A stretch of 64,000 nucleotides of DNA. It comes from Prostheceraeus crozeri. Lineage: Eukaryota; Platyhelminthes; Polycladida; Euryleptidae. Below, one piece after another: positions 8,096 to 18,213 of this stretch. The notes under the pieces are model-generated. The model was not told where the DNA came from. It saw only the letters and a list, made by a program, of their open reading frames with translations, and did no database searches. The stretch spans positions 18,501 to 82,500 of the forward strand of contig CAJQUW010016866.1 in NCBI GenBank assembly GCA_907163375.1, written 5' to 3'. Position 1 is the stretch's first letter, and each line of letters begins with the position of its first letter. A program made the position numbers and the translations under genes.

Positions 8096-8237
8096 TATCA
8101 ATAGTAATTCATTACTCATCAATATGTGAAAATTCTTTATTCCCAATTGCTTAGCAATATCATTTAAATCGAAATTTAATGTGGTTTTGTTTGCTGTATA
8201 TTTTTTGGAAGTCTCTGATGTTTCTCATTTTTATAGA
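8096..8237 (-). pseudogene. Partial second copy of the protease gene start
   Basis: This stretch matches 7675-7808, which is the first 40 or so codons and start of the protease gene, in the same orientation and with shared blocks such as CATCAATATGTGAAAATTCT and ATTTAAATCGAAATT. It is a fossil fragment with no coding capacity of its own. The block between the two copies is the tandem repeat at 7851-8007, so the duplication may have included the upstream region. Confidence 0.8.
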
Positions 8238-8358
8238 AGATACAATGTTTCTATTATATTCCCGTAAATGAGAAATTAAAAACAACACATGGACATTTCA
8301 ATTTGGTTACATCCACTTTGCATACATTCAATTTGGATACATTGAAATACATGTAAAT

Positions 8359-8816
8359 TTGTCCACGCGAGGACAAGGTTTCATTGGATGAGAGAAAAAT
8401 GACGTCATATAACAACATAATGAAAATGATTGAAAACAGGAAATAACATTGCATTTAAAACAGGAAATAACATTGCATATAACAACATAATGAAAATGAT
8501 TGAAAACAGGAAATAACATTGCATTTAAAACAGGAAATAACATTGCATATAAGATACAATTTTTCTAAACAATAGGATTTCTGTCCACGCGAGGACAAGG
8601 TTTCATTGGTTGAAACACTCTATTGTATTTACATGTGCAAGAGGAAATAACATTGCATTTAAAACAGGAAATAACATTGCATATAAAACCGACAGATACA
8701 AGTTTTCTAAACAATGGGATTTCTGTCCACGCGAGGACAAGGTTTCATTGGATGAGAGAAAAATGACGTCATATAACAACATAATGAAAATGATTGAAAA
8801 CAGAAGGGTTGAATAA
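8359..8816. repeat. Iterated repeat block at the right edge of the viral element
   Basis: Two kinds of unit alternate: 'GGAAATAACATTGCATWTAA' (at least six copies) and a longer unit beginning TGTCCACGCGAGGACAAGG (8360, 8583 and 8725) and, in two cases, continuing to ATGACGTCATATAACAAC. TGTCC-acgcga-GGACA is itself a hairpin, and ATGACGTCAT is a perfect palindrome with a CRE/ATF core. The block could be the terminal repeat of the element or a local satellite; the missing left end would decide. Confidence 0.75.
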
Positions 8817-9485
8817 TCAATTATTCCAAAAACACTCATCTTGTGAAAGACACTGCTCCAAGATTGAAAGATTAGTTTTTAACAGTCGTATAGGAAGCGA
8901 GACTCTACAAAGAGTCTGATATTTATCTGCCAGTTTTGCCAACTTCATTGCGAAACTCAATTCAGTTCGTGAAAAGTTAATATTGTGATGTTTTAAGAGA
9001 TATGTGAAATCTGCTTTATTATTCTCACACAAGGATAATATATGATTTGCGTGTTTTTCAATAAAAATTTTACATGTGACACTCAAAAGATGGCTTTGTT
9101 TTTCGTATTTCAAGTGTTTTTTCAAAGAATTCACTGTCGTTGAAATGTCCCCCGCCGGTTCTGTAAAATATTCCACTGATTCGATGAATGTATGACGTTC
9201 AACAACACTTTCCTTCAACTGTTTTGTAAATGTTTCGATTCTGAAGGGAAGTGCTGCTTCCTTCTTTGCTCTGGCTGCGATTTTATGTTGCTCTTTGTAT
9301 GCTTTTCGAGCAGAACGTATAGCGTCAGGATTGAAGAGTAGAGGCACTTTCTTCACTTGCTGGTCTATATACGAAAAGTATTCAGAATGTTTCTCCGATG
9401 GAATGAACAAATCCGCAATATTTTTGAAGAACTCTGGAAGTACCGTTGCTATGTTGGCTTGTTGTTCAACGACTGCTTGACTCAT
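8817..9485 (-). CDS. Unidentified 222-residue ORF
   Basis: I do not recognise this protein. It is mostly helical, with Lys/Arg/Ala-rich 'ARAKKEAALPFRIETF' near residue 72, no signal peptide and no membrane segment. Base composition is closer to the host than to the viral genes. It ends exactly where the repeat block at 8359-8816 begins, so its present stop may have been supplied by that junction. It has no visible introns. It could be an accessory ORF of a transposon, a host exon or a captured gene of the viral element. Confidence 0.4.
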   Translation of the reverse strand: MSQAVVEQQANIATVLPEFFKNIADLFIPSEKHSEYFSYIDQQVKKVPLLFNPDAIRSARKAYKEQHKIAARAKKEAALPFRIETFTKQLKESVVERHTFIESVEYFTEPAGDISTTVNSLKKHLKYEKQSHLLSVTCKIFIEKHANHILSLCENNKADFTYLLKHHNINFSRTELSFAMKLAKLADKYQTLCRVSLPIRLLKTNLSILEQCLSQDECFWNN

Positions 9486-10188
9486 GATTGACGGATAAAT
9501 TAGTACAAATCACTATGTTCAAAATATAAGAATAACGTAATTAAAGATAGCGGAACGATGAGAGCAAGCAGATGATAAGTGTTGATTGAAATAATATCAC
9601 AACAATCTGAGCACACGATACAATGACAGACGAGAGAGATAAATGAAAACAGTACAGCTGGCAGATATCTTAACGTCATACGGGTGTGCTGACGCACTAA
9701 CAAGAATTAAAACAACTCGCCTAACGTACAATTAAAATGTCATTGTTTCACAGAGTAGTAGCAGCTGTTTGTTCTTTCATACATTGTTTCCTTTCAAATG
9801 TTTGAGTTGGAGGACACAGCTCCTTACACTGAAATGCATTTTATTCATAAATGCGAGAAGCAGATGTTCTCTACAATTGAATGACAATTGTAAAAGTACC
9901 TAAACTTATTGTTAAGAATATGTCAATTCCTTCAAATATTTTTAGTCACATGATATATTTTAAAAACCTGAAAAATGGATTTAAAAGACGTTTTTAAAAA
10001 TACTAATTTTCAGTGTCCTGGAACGGTCATGATTTAAGCGGTGAAAATTGTAATTCTCAAATCTGAGATTTTGAAAAATTTGAAAATTGGGTATTTTTAA
10101 AAACGCTTAAATTTTCGCCCTTCGGCCTTCGGCCACGTGAAATTGGAAGTCTACCTAAATTTTTGAAATTTTGAAAAAACCCCGCAAA
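9486..10188. other. No gene seen
   Basis: AT-rich sequence upstream of the 222-residue ORF. A GC-rich 'CTTCGGCCTTCGGCC' stretch at about 10121-10135 is the only local oddity before the hairpin at 10189. Confidence 0.5.
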
Positions 10189-10244
10189 AGTGTGACATCC
10201 GGCGCAAGCGAAGCGAAGCAAAGCGTCGCGCCGGATGTCACACT
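10189..10244. repeat. Perfect 17-bp inverted repeat with 22-bp loop
   Basis: AGTGTGACATCCGGCGC (10189-10205) is repeated exactly in inverse at 10228-10244. The loop is a run of 'AAGCG'-type units. It is GC-rich in an AT-rich region and could be a small foldback element or the two ends of one that has lost its middle. Confidence 0.8.
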
Positions 10245-10249
10245 ATATA

Positions 10250-11130
10250 CTACTTACATAAACATGAACAACCACATTGTCTGTAGAGCTTCAAAGAAAG
10301 ACCACGAGTGGTAGACGCAATTTGGATGACATGGCGTAGGGTAAATCATAATTTTTAATAATTCCGCGAGGTCCATTACACGTCGACGACATTGGAGGGA
10401 GGGTAGTTTTAAATGTCTTAGTCGTTCTTCGTTTGGAATGAAAGTCAAACCATTAATATTCCGAGCGCCGTTGCACACGTGCAATCAGAGCAGTGTCATT
10501 GGATTAAGATGGATTGAAACTGGATGTTCTAGGTGTGGCAAAATAGGAAGGTGTAAAGCTTCATAAGTACGTTAGGGTCTCTTGACATGTAAGTCCGCAG
10601 GATGGCAGAAAGAATGTCGGCTTTCTTGACACAAATGATAGTGTGCCGTGAGAATTTGAAATCCTTCGACATGTGGACTCCAAGGTCTTTGACCCACTCA
10701 GAGTGCACGATTGTGCCTCCCTCCATCTTGTAGTGAGAGCCAGGATTGCGATGTACAAATCAGATAATTGAACATTTCTATGGATTCAAATGCAGTTGCC
10801 ATTCTTTAGACCAGATGGCCACCACATTAAGATCAGACTGTAGTAGCGGGACAGATTTTCCAGGATCAGCGCGCTTAATTTCAATGTACATTTGATGTCA
10901 TCTGCGTATTTAAGGCCGGTGGAATTCAGCACTATTGTGTCATCGATGCCATTAACGAAGGGGACAGAAAGATCTGGTCCGATAACTGACCCTTGAAGGA
11001 TGCCAGAAATCATAGCATAGGGTGATGAGTGTATCCCATCAACAACAACAATCTTCGATCTGTCACTTAGGAAGTTCTTGAGAAAAGAGAGAAGATTACC
11101 TCTTACACCCAAAGAAGACAACTTAGAAAT
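10250..11130 (-). mobile_element. Decayed LINE ORF2, RT to C-terminal part (CR1/L2-like)
   Basis: Three minus-strand frames in order give 'ILQGSVIGP' and 'YADD' (RT palm, 10786-11121), then 'VKDLGVHMSKDFKFS' and 'SRDPNVLMKLYT' (10529-10726), then 'RLRHLKLPSLQCRR' (10254-10484). This is the usual C-terminal sequence order of CR1/L2/Jockey-like reverse transcriptases. Frame changes separate the pieces and the endonuclease is absent, so it is a 5'-truncated, dead copy. It lies in the space where later exons of the kinase gene might be expected. Confidence 0.8.
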
Positions 11131-11375
11131 GCGTCGAACGATTCCAAGCGCATGTCACAAATCCTGCGCTACATTTGCCTATCTTATATCCCTTCTATCA
11201 AATCAAGTACTCTCCATTGCTTCTCATTAGTACATAAAAGTAAATAAAAGCGTAATAGCGACAGTAATAAAAATATCTATATTAATAGAGTAAAAACAAT
11301 GTGAACATTAACAATATCAGTAAGAGTAACACTAACAGTAAAGTGCTGTGCTTAGGAAGACCTAATAAACAAATT

Positions 11376-11560
11376 ACATCATCTCAATCTCTTCACGGCT
11401 TTTCTTAACCGATTGAAGCGCAGAAAGAGCTCTTGCTTCTGCTTCTTGAAGTTCTAGTAACGCCTCTTCCTTATTTTTTCCTTCAACTTCAAAAGTTTCA
11501 TTATTAATTCGAACAAGTTCCACCATTCGAATTTCGACACCAACATTCCGAAGAATGATA
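11376..11560 (-). CDS. Possible small terminal exon or coding fragment
   Basis: On the minus strand a sequence ending in AG near 11566 is followed by an open frame of about 60 codons reading 'RNVGVEIRMVELVRINNETF' and then a Glu/Ala-rich helix 'EEALLELQEAEARALSAL', ending in TAA near 11376. It is on the same strand as and downstream of the kinase exon. It does not look like a kinase C-lobe. It may be a terminal exon of that gene or a fragment of an unknown element. Confidence 0.3.
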
Positions 11561-11838
11561 TTCCGCTAACGCGCACATCGTATCATTATGAAGCTCGTTA
11601 GAATTAATTTTTCTACTAAGTCATATGTAGAAACTATATGTATGTGATAAGCATGATCAGAGTAGTAAGGCTGTGAAATATTTTTAGTAGTAGCGATTAG
11701 CAGTAATGTTTTCAATCACTTATCAGAATTCGAGTACATTCGAGCACATAAATTCAAATTCGAGTACATTCGAGTATATAAGCGAAAATCGAGTACACGC
11801 GGCCACCCTGTTAAATAGATGGAGAATATTTTACTTAC

Positions 11839-12098
11839 CCCAGGCATATACTGTAAGAATATTCTGATCGATTTGTCATCTTCCTGTGCTCCAATAAATG
11901 AAACAACGTGCTTATGATCCAGGAAAGTAAAGAAATAAATCTCCTGTTTAAATGACTTGATTGTTTTCTCGTCGGCATCACGTAGTTCCTTCATCGCATA
12001 TTGCAGTCCAGTCTTTTTATCCTTACACAAACTGACTTCTCCGAATGCACCATTTCCTAATCCCTTGACTTTTTCCCATTCTATCGGCTTAACGACTT
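11839..12098 (-). CDS. MAP3K-like protein kinase, N-lobe exon
   Basis: A 260-nt exon with an acceptor (TTTGTATTTCAG) before 12098 and a donor (GGG|GTAAGT) after 11839. Translated after the split codon it gives the glycine loop 'GLGNGAFGEVSL', the VAIK-type lysine in 'LQYAMKEL', the alpha-C glutamate in 'SFKQEIYFF' and a hinge 'RIFLQYMPG'. This closely follows MEKK2/3-type MAP3 kinases, whose hinge reads EYMPGGS. It starts in phase 1, which matches the phase-1 end of the exon at 12695-13045, so splicing joins the ubiquitin-like domains to the kinase. It ends in phase 0. No C-lobe (HRD, DFG) can be found downstream in the window. Confidence 0.8.
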
Positions 12099-12694
12099 CT
12101 GAAATACAAAAATTCTGAATTCTGAACTATTCAAGGGAAGTTGTGAATGGTTTAACCCGGGTCAACCTGACCCTTAGCTTAGTCATCTTGTTTTTCTATA
12201 GATAGCAATTCAAAATTTGCATTCCACTTTTCTTCAGAATAAGACTTTTGACTCTGATGGCAATTACTGGTAGATGACTTCGATAAACGATGTGTTTTGA
12301 TCAGTTATCGCATGAATATGTCTAAAAATAATGATGGGAGAACGTTTGATTGTTGAATGACGCTGAATACAAATCAAATAGAGACTTTTGATAATGCAAG
12401 CATTTTGAAGAGATAAAAATGCCTATTTGTTTAAGACATTGACAAAAAATTTCAAAACGTACTTTTAAATGAAAGTCAAAATTTCGATGTTCCCTTTGTC
12501 CAAGTTTGATATCATTTATACATTATCAGAAATGCTAAAAGTCGCAAAATAGTCCTGGCTTTTACACATACAGTTTTGGAGTAATATCAAAAAATGTGTT
12601 GGGAAGTCTCATCCATCAGGCTAAAATATTGTTGCGGATTATTTCCATCACGACATGCGCAGTAAAATAATTGCAAGGAATAAAAAACATTTAC

Positions 12695-13045
12695 CTGAAG
12701 GAAAAGCGAGGACTGCAGTCTTCCAATGGCTTGCTATTGGAACGGAGTCGTCGTCGTCATTGAGGAAACTAATTCTGATGTTTTCCACTTCATCAGACGG
12801 ATAATATTTGCCTGTAGCATCAGCGAAGTCCTCATCATAAAGATGATCATCAGAAATTCTGTAAACTTCAACACCATCGCGAAAACCGAGATTCATGCAT
12901 AAACCAACGTCTTCACAGGAGCGATTCATTTCCTCCGACAAGCGGATTCGGAGATCCTTTGCCGACGGAGGACTTGGGAAGTGCAGGGAGAAATCGCCAC
13001 CTCCTCGCATCTCCGCAAAGTAGTTCATGACTCTTATCCAGATAC
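12695..13045 (-). CDS. Ubiquitin-like domain exon, most divergent copy (A)
   Basis: A 351-nt exon, phase 1 at both ends: acceptor CTCTCAG before 13045 and donor CAG|GTAAAT after 12695. It encodes 'GIWIRVMNYFAE', then 'DFSLHFPSPPSAKDLRIRLS', a middle with 'DEDFADATGKYY' and a last strand 'HWKTAVLAFPS'. The order strand, strand, helix, long middle, strand is that of a beta-grasp (ubiquitin-like or PB1-like) fold. It is the copy next to the kinase exon and the one least like the others, consistent with being the oldest. PB1 domains precede the kinase in MEKK2/3, so this copy may be the ancestral one. Confidence 0.7.
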
Positions 13046-13479
13046 CTGAGAGGAATAGGAGACAAATGATATCCTCAAAATCCACGCATAAGATTTTCAA
13101 TAGAAGGACGATTCCACGCCAAAAAAATAATCCCATGATCTCCAGTACTACAAACTCTGAAACTTAGTTATTTGCAGTGCGTTTTGCAAGTAAAGAGGAT
13201 GTTAAGAAGTCAAGCTGCTTTCTTAATTACGAAAGTTAAAAATTTTCACCGATTTGCCGGATCTTCGCGTTGAAAAGGATTTTTCAAAATACACATAGTG
13301 CCAACATAACATCAGAGCTAAAATATCAGTTTCTGATATGCTGTGCACTCATCATGGCTGTTGTTTCATGCATCATTTATAATTTACTAATTCAAATCAT
13401 TTTTGTGCTTGATTTTCATTGAATAATTTGGAAATGTCTTTGTAATTTTCAAGTGTCAAGGCAATGAGCTACAACCTAC

Positions 13480-13803
13480 CAGGCTCGGAGATGATGATGT
13501 GGTTGACATTTGCTCCTGCAATCGGGAAGGGATCGCTGTCCGACAGCAGTATCCGCTTCTTTCCATTCACATGTATCCACTGATAAATACTGCCCGCAGC
13601 GTCAGAGAAATACTCATCATCAACTTGAAACACGGGAACATTCTCGGACAACCCAACACACCTAAGAACTGTGCCCTCCATCGACATTCCCATATTTTTT
13701 GTGAGGGCTTCACGGACGTCCTGCACTGTGGGTGAGGATGAAATATCCAAGACGACGGAGGACCTCTCACCACCATCCAATCCACTAATCCTCAAAGGAA
13801 TTC
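13480..13803 (-). CDS. Ubiquitin-like domain exon, copy B
   Basis: A 324-nt exon with phase-1 ends (acceptor CACAG, donor G|GTAGGT). It reads 'GIPLRISGLDGGERSSVVLD', 'SPTVQDVREALTKNMGMSME', 'DDEYFSDAAGSIYQW', 'RILLSDSDPFPIAG' and 'NHIIISEPG'. It is clearly a copy of the same unit as exons C-F but more divergent, with the basic 'KKMERSVERTVLRR' stretch replaced. Position and divergence place it between copy A and the young copies. Function of the domain is not known beyond the likely beta-grasp fold. Confidence 0.75.
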
Positions 13804-14056
13804 CTGTGGAATCAGGGAACGGATATTAGGAATGGAATCAAGAGGAACGTATTAACCAATCTCAAACGGAAAATCAAGAAAAAGAATGGAGTGGGCAACA
13901 TACACTGTAATCCTATTGGCCAAGCTGTTAAGAAACTTGAGTTATTATTGATTTATATTTTTGCATCATTCGTGGATAATTTTACTCGCAACTATGAAAT
14001 GATGAGGCATGAGATGAATTAGGCCCACTGAATTGCAACAATGGACGTCAACCTAC

Positions 14057-14383
14057 CAGGCTCGGAGAAGATGATGTAATTGATGTTTCCTCCTGCAATT
14101 GGGAAAGGATCGCTGTCCGACAGCAAAACCAGCTTCTGTTCTTTCACATCGCTCCATCGAAAAGCATCTCCCGCAGCGTCAGCGAGCCAATTATCATGAA
14201 CTTGAAAAACTGGAACATCCTTGTGCAATCCAATCCACCTCCTCAGAACTGTCCTCTCCACCGACCTTTCCATCTTCTTGGCGATGGATTCACGGACGTC
14301 CTGTACTGTAGGTGAGGATGGAATATCCAAGACGAAGGAAGACTTCTCATCACCCAACAATTCTCTGACCATGAAGGGAATTC
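14057..14383 (-). CDS. Ubiquitin-like domain exon, copy C
   Basis: A 327-nt exon, phase 1-1 (acceptor TCTCTACAG before 14383, donor G|GTAGGT after 14057). It encodes 'GIPFMVRELLGDEKSSFVLD', 'SPTVQDVRESIAKKMERSVE', 'NWLADAAGDAFRW', 'LVLLSDSDPFPIAG' and 'NYIIFSEPG'. It is very close to copies D, E and F, also in the flanking intron: the stretch 'GAGATGAATTAGGCCC' on its left recurs beside copy D. So whole exon-intron units were duplicated. About 8 kb of transposons separate it from copy D. Confidence 0.8.
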
Positions 14384-15179
14384 CTGTAGAGACAGAGAGC
14401 AGGTATAAGGCATAGAATTACATAACAGAAACCTCGTATTATCGCCAGTGTTGGTTAAAACCATAAAAGTAGTTCGACACTCGATAGTAAGAAATGACTA
14501 TAAAAGCGGACATGCACATTGAAAACAATATTACGTCGTGGACATGCGTTGTCATGACAACGGCTTGTCAGTGTACTTTTTAAAAATTCACGGCTATTGT
14601 AATTTTTCTTTGATGTTGAAGAGCGTTCTCTGTGACTCTTTAAAGTGATGATCCTGATTTAGCTCGTTGTCAAAAAAACTAGACTGGTAGTGTAGGTTTA
14701 ACAGACTCGGTCAACTGCTTGGAGAAAGCACTCAGACACTACTTCAGAAAGTTCTCAGAAAGTACACGAGATATTGCTCGGTCCTCTGAGTTTGGCAACA
14801 CAGATGGCGATAGAGTTAATTGGGCGGAAGTCTCGCTATTAGGAGCGATATTGAGCATTGAACAACACTATTGGACTGCTAATCACACACATCCGCTCGT
14901 GCAATCAGATGAAATCACGCAAATCTTCAACGACTCTACCACTTCAAATATCTCAGCAACCCGGAACAGCCTTCATCAGCAAACGGTCAGTATCACAGCA
15001 GTGCGCTAACTCAACGGCGCCGAACAAACGATAAAAAGATGGCGATATACAAATGGATAGTTAGTTTGTAGAGGAAAAACGAGCTGAGTAACATTCCTAA
15101 GGCCTTCCGGCTGGTCTCTTCAGAGAAACACCCAACAATGTACAGAACAAAATGTGAAGCGATAGATGCGAAGTCAAAA
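14384..15179. other. Intron sequence, no exon recognised
   Basis: Intron between domain exons C and D, before the Penelope-like element. A 96-codon plus-strand ORF at 14719-15009 resembles nothing I know and lies opposite to the gene; I do not count it as a gene. Confidence 0.4.
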
Positions 15180-16660
15180 AGTTAGAACGGTAAAATCAAC
15201 TCGAAAGTGAATTCCTTTTGTTTACTTAGAGGTGGATCGAGCTTCTTAATGTACATAGCCTCTTTCATTCGCAGCAGGCGGTCTGTCCTTCCAAATGCAA
15301 TGACAGAAGTGTTCTTTCGCATTTGTGACGTCACTACGAGTAAATTGCAAAAGATGTGAAGTGACTGCAATGCGTTGACGACCAGTGCACCCTTTCAAAA
15401 GCCATAGCGGTACATGTTCTTTAATGCGATCTACCAGGCATCTCCTTGTCAATCCGATATAGAAGCAATTACTCGAACAATTGCAGGAATCACAGAATTA
15501 GATTGTTTAATCGCATCACTTTGCTGAAAGTGCAAACTGATTCAAACAGATGGCACATGCAGGAACTTAATAAGTGGGCAAAAAGAAATTTTTAATACCT
15601 TACAGAGATAGAAAAAATAGTCGTGCGTCGCTTGCGGATTGCTCTAAATTCCTTCAAAATGCTCCGATCGCCACGATTCCTTCGGATTCGAAGAATTCAG
15701 ATCATTGCGCAAAAGTTTTCTCGATAATGTTGGGTCCTCCGATCATTTAAAAAAAAGTTAGCAGGCGCATGAAAAAACGTTCACAAACTTCTCTGTAGAA
15801 CTTGACATCGTCTGTGTCTCTTTGCTGTGTGATCCGGTTGATAACAGTCACTGATACTTCGCACAATTTGGCGTGTTTAATGTTGAACTGCCTGCTCATT
15901 GTTCGATTGCTATGGTATTTAGTCAGGAGATTGTGCCATTTCATTAACGTTACATGTTCCAATGCATCCCTTCTAGTCAAACAGAAGAAGAGACGACCTG
16001 TCTAATTCTGTGGCAGGAATATTTGTAGATTACTGATGACAAGGTGACTGACAGCCGATCTTTGACACAAGACACACCAATGCTCTTTGTGCTGAAAATG
16101 ACAATAGGTCTAGCAGAGAAGAAATTGGCTTCAACAGGTCTGCGAACAGATATCTGACATTCGACGCTTGTTGATCAACGTTAAACAGTATAAGAATATA
16201 TATACAGGCTTCTTCTCAACGGTGGGAAACTTATCTTTTACAATTTCTGTACGCTTTATGACATTGTCGATACAATTTACAGGATGCGAATTACTTAATA
16301 ATAAAAGTCGACGGACAAGTGCAAGTTCATCATTAACAAACTCTTCAAAGCAAATGGGCCTAGCGCGTAACCATAGAGATCGAACAATGCTAGCATAGAT
16401 ACCGGTGAATGTTTACTTACGAAACAGAGATTTAAGAAAAACATTATCATGACGATGAACTTTCACATTCAGAAAAGACAGATAATTATCAGGCTCACCT
16501 TCATTAGTGAAATTGAGATTAGCATGAAAAGAGTTAATTATCTGCAGGAAGCCCTTAGCAGTGTCTGAGCTGTCGCACAAAACGAAGGTATCGTCCATGT
16601 AACGTCTGTAGAATCTACAGCAGTGTTCGCAGTCCGTCAGCTGAGAATTTTCGGGCTACG
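15180..16660 (-). mobile_element. Penelope-like element: RT core and GIY-YIG end
   Basis: On the minus strand 16598-16413 gives 'RYMDDTFVLCDSSDTAKGF' (with upstream Tyr/Arg codons) and 'YLSFLNVKVHRHDN', the catalytic region of Penelope reverse transcriptases. Further on, 15452-15182 gives 'FYIGLTRRCLVDRIKEHVP', 'FTRSDVTNAKEHFCHCIW' and 'RMKEAMYIKKLDPPLS', the GIY-YIG nuclease tail. The two parts are in the right order and spacing, in broken frames. Upstream RT motifs lie beyond two insertions, near 18.1 kb and 19.0 kb. It sits in the intron between domain exons C and D of the host gene. Confidence 0.8.
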
Positions 16661-17029
16661 GTTTTGGACATGCTTTAATAACTTGCCTAAGTAACACTGG
16701 CCTATGTACTTTCGTAGGTGTGCACTTATGCTAGTCTTTTATTACAGTACATATCGGCTCTCATTTTACGAGTAAGATACCTTCGAGTGAGAAAGAATGA
16801 GACAAAGTAATTATTTCAATATTTTATTAAAAAAATCTGTGATACGTGTAACTATGAAGCAATGATTCATGGCTTTATCATATTCGGGGCAAAAATACAC
16901 GTGGCTGATGACCATCAACGGGAGACGATTTGATTATTTTAAATCCTCTAAAAGCACCATAGTTTTCATCCAAGATAGAAATTAAGCCAAATAGAAATTC
17001 AAGATAAACAACTTAGTTTACAGTTTCTA

Positions 17030-17612
17030 TCTTAGATTGAGAGTGGTTTCATCATCGGTTCACAATGGTGGGAGCTACTTTTTCTTGCAGATGCGTTGCA
17101 GAATGTAAATTCAGCTTTTCTTTTGAGTACAGATTCTGCAGCCTTCATTGATACCCTTTCTTGTTGCTCTTTCAACTTACCCTGCTGTTTCTTGAAATTA
17201 TCCTGCTCCTCTTCATCTTGAAGTGCCTTCTGCTGTAACGCTCGCATGAGACTTATGCGCGCATCACGTTCCTTTTCCTTCTCTTCAATATATTTTTCTT
17301 TTTGTTTCAGATTCTCCTAAAATATGAATTTTTCATTGTTTTTTTTGTTACCACTTGTTCAAAAAATTCCTTTCTTCTGCCACAATTCAACAGACGGAAG
17401 ATAACTGCGCGTCTTGGTGGACATTCTTTTATCTTTTTTTGCACTATGGCATTATTTTCTCTTTGTAATTTTGCATCGTTGGAGGCAGTCCAATTCTTCA
17501 CTCGTAAACAAGACTGAATGACTATCAAAGTTCTAACTGTACTGGGGTCCAGCAAATTTTTCTTTTTTGTGACTATATCACTTAGGTTTGTCACAAAGAA
17601 TACTCCTGCCAT
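17030..17612 (-). mobile_element. hAT transposase C-terminal fragment with Lys/Glu-rich tail
   Basis: Minus-strand frames give 'DIVTKKKNLLDPSTVRTLI' and 'QSCLRVKNW', the end of the hAT dimerisation region, followed by a Lys/Glu/Gln-rich helix ('KKQQGKLKEQQERVSM'). The same order is found at 20340-21001. The fragment interrupts the Penelope-like element between its RT pieces. Confidence 0.55.
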
Positions 17613-18119
17613 TCAATTGCGTTGGGCTTCTTTCCCTTAAATAGTTCTATCATATTTTTATTAAGAATATTTTAACTTGATAACCATCGAACGAATTGAG
17701 AAATCTTTGAACGATGAAATCGCTTATATGTAAGTGTAGCATCTTGAGAACAAAAATACAATGTGGTGGAAACAAAGAAGAATCCACTAATCCAAAATTT
17801 TGTGTTATACGCATTTTTGGATTTTCCACCACTATAAGAATTCAGAAGACTTGTACATTGATTAGCACCGGTGCTACAAATAACTAAGTGAATCTGTGCA
17901 AATTCCTTAACGAGACTTTCAGAAATAACTTGCTTCTACGAAAAATAAAGAATTATTATGTGAAAAATCATCTTCGTGATTTTCTGCTAGGTAACATCGC
18001 AGGAAGGTTGCATTGAAATAAGAGCCCTCAACATAATTGCTTGAAATTTTCGGACCATGACGACCAGAATTTTTGGGCCGGACTACAAACACTGATCTAC
18101 AGTTGCTAGAGGTTTGCTG

Positions 18120-18200
18120 TTGAAGGGTAAGTTCCATATGTCCCATGAATACATTGGCGAACAAGCAACGACGGTGGTACACAATATCAATAATTTGCGA
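18120..18200 (-). mobile_element. Penelope RT fragment, left of a TIR insertion
   Basis: The minus strand reads 'CLFANVFMGHMEL', like the segment after the GSPLGP motif in Penelope RTs. It lies between the YMDDTF part (16.6 kb) and the upstream RT piece at 18.95-19.09 kb and belongs to the same element. Confidence 0.45.
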
Positions 18201-18213
18201 AGAAGCTTAGAAG

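Larger units (their letters stand above)
1..8816. mobile_element. Polinton/adintovirus-like integrated element, right-hand part
   Basis: A gene-dense, intron-less, very AT-rich block with eight open genes: protein-primed polymerase B, unknown acidic protein, fibre-like protein, two small hydrophobic virion-type proteins, capsid candidate, phospholipase A2-integrase and adenain-like protease. This gene set is what defines Polintons and adintoviruses. The left end lies outside the window, so terminal inverted repeats cannot be compared. The right edge is taken at the end of an iterated repeat block near 8816, where base composition changes to that of the host; it could also lie anywhere from about 8010 on. 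The genes look whole, which suggests a young insertion or little decay. The packaging ATPase and penton are not in view. Confidence 0.85.

Noticed and set aside
8359-8816. ORFs of 66-78 codons on both strands
   Set aside because: They arise from the repeat units themselves and change with copy number; no independent coding signal.
11716-11838. Extension of the kinase ORF beyond the donor site
   Set aside because: The reading past 11839 enters TACTCGAATG-type repeats and loses kinase similarity; a consensus donor GTAAGT marks the exon end.
13499-14415. Plus-strand ORFs over the domain exons
   Set aside because: Shadows of the minus-strand ubiquitin-like exons, which have splice sites in phase and repeat conservation.
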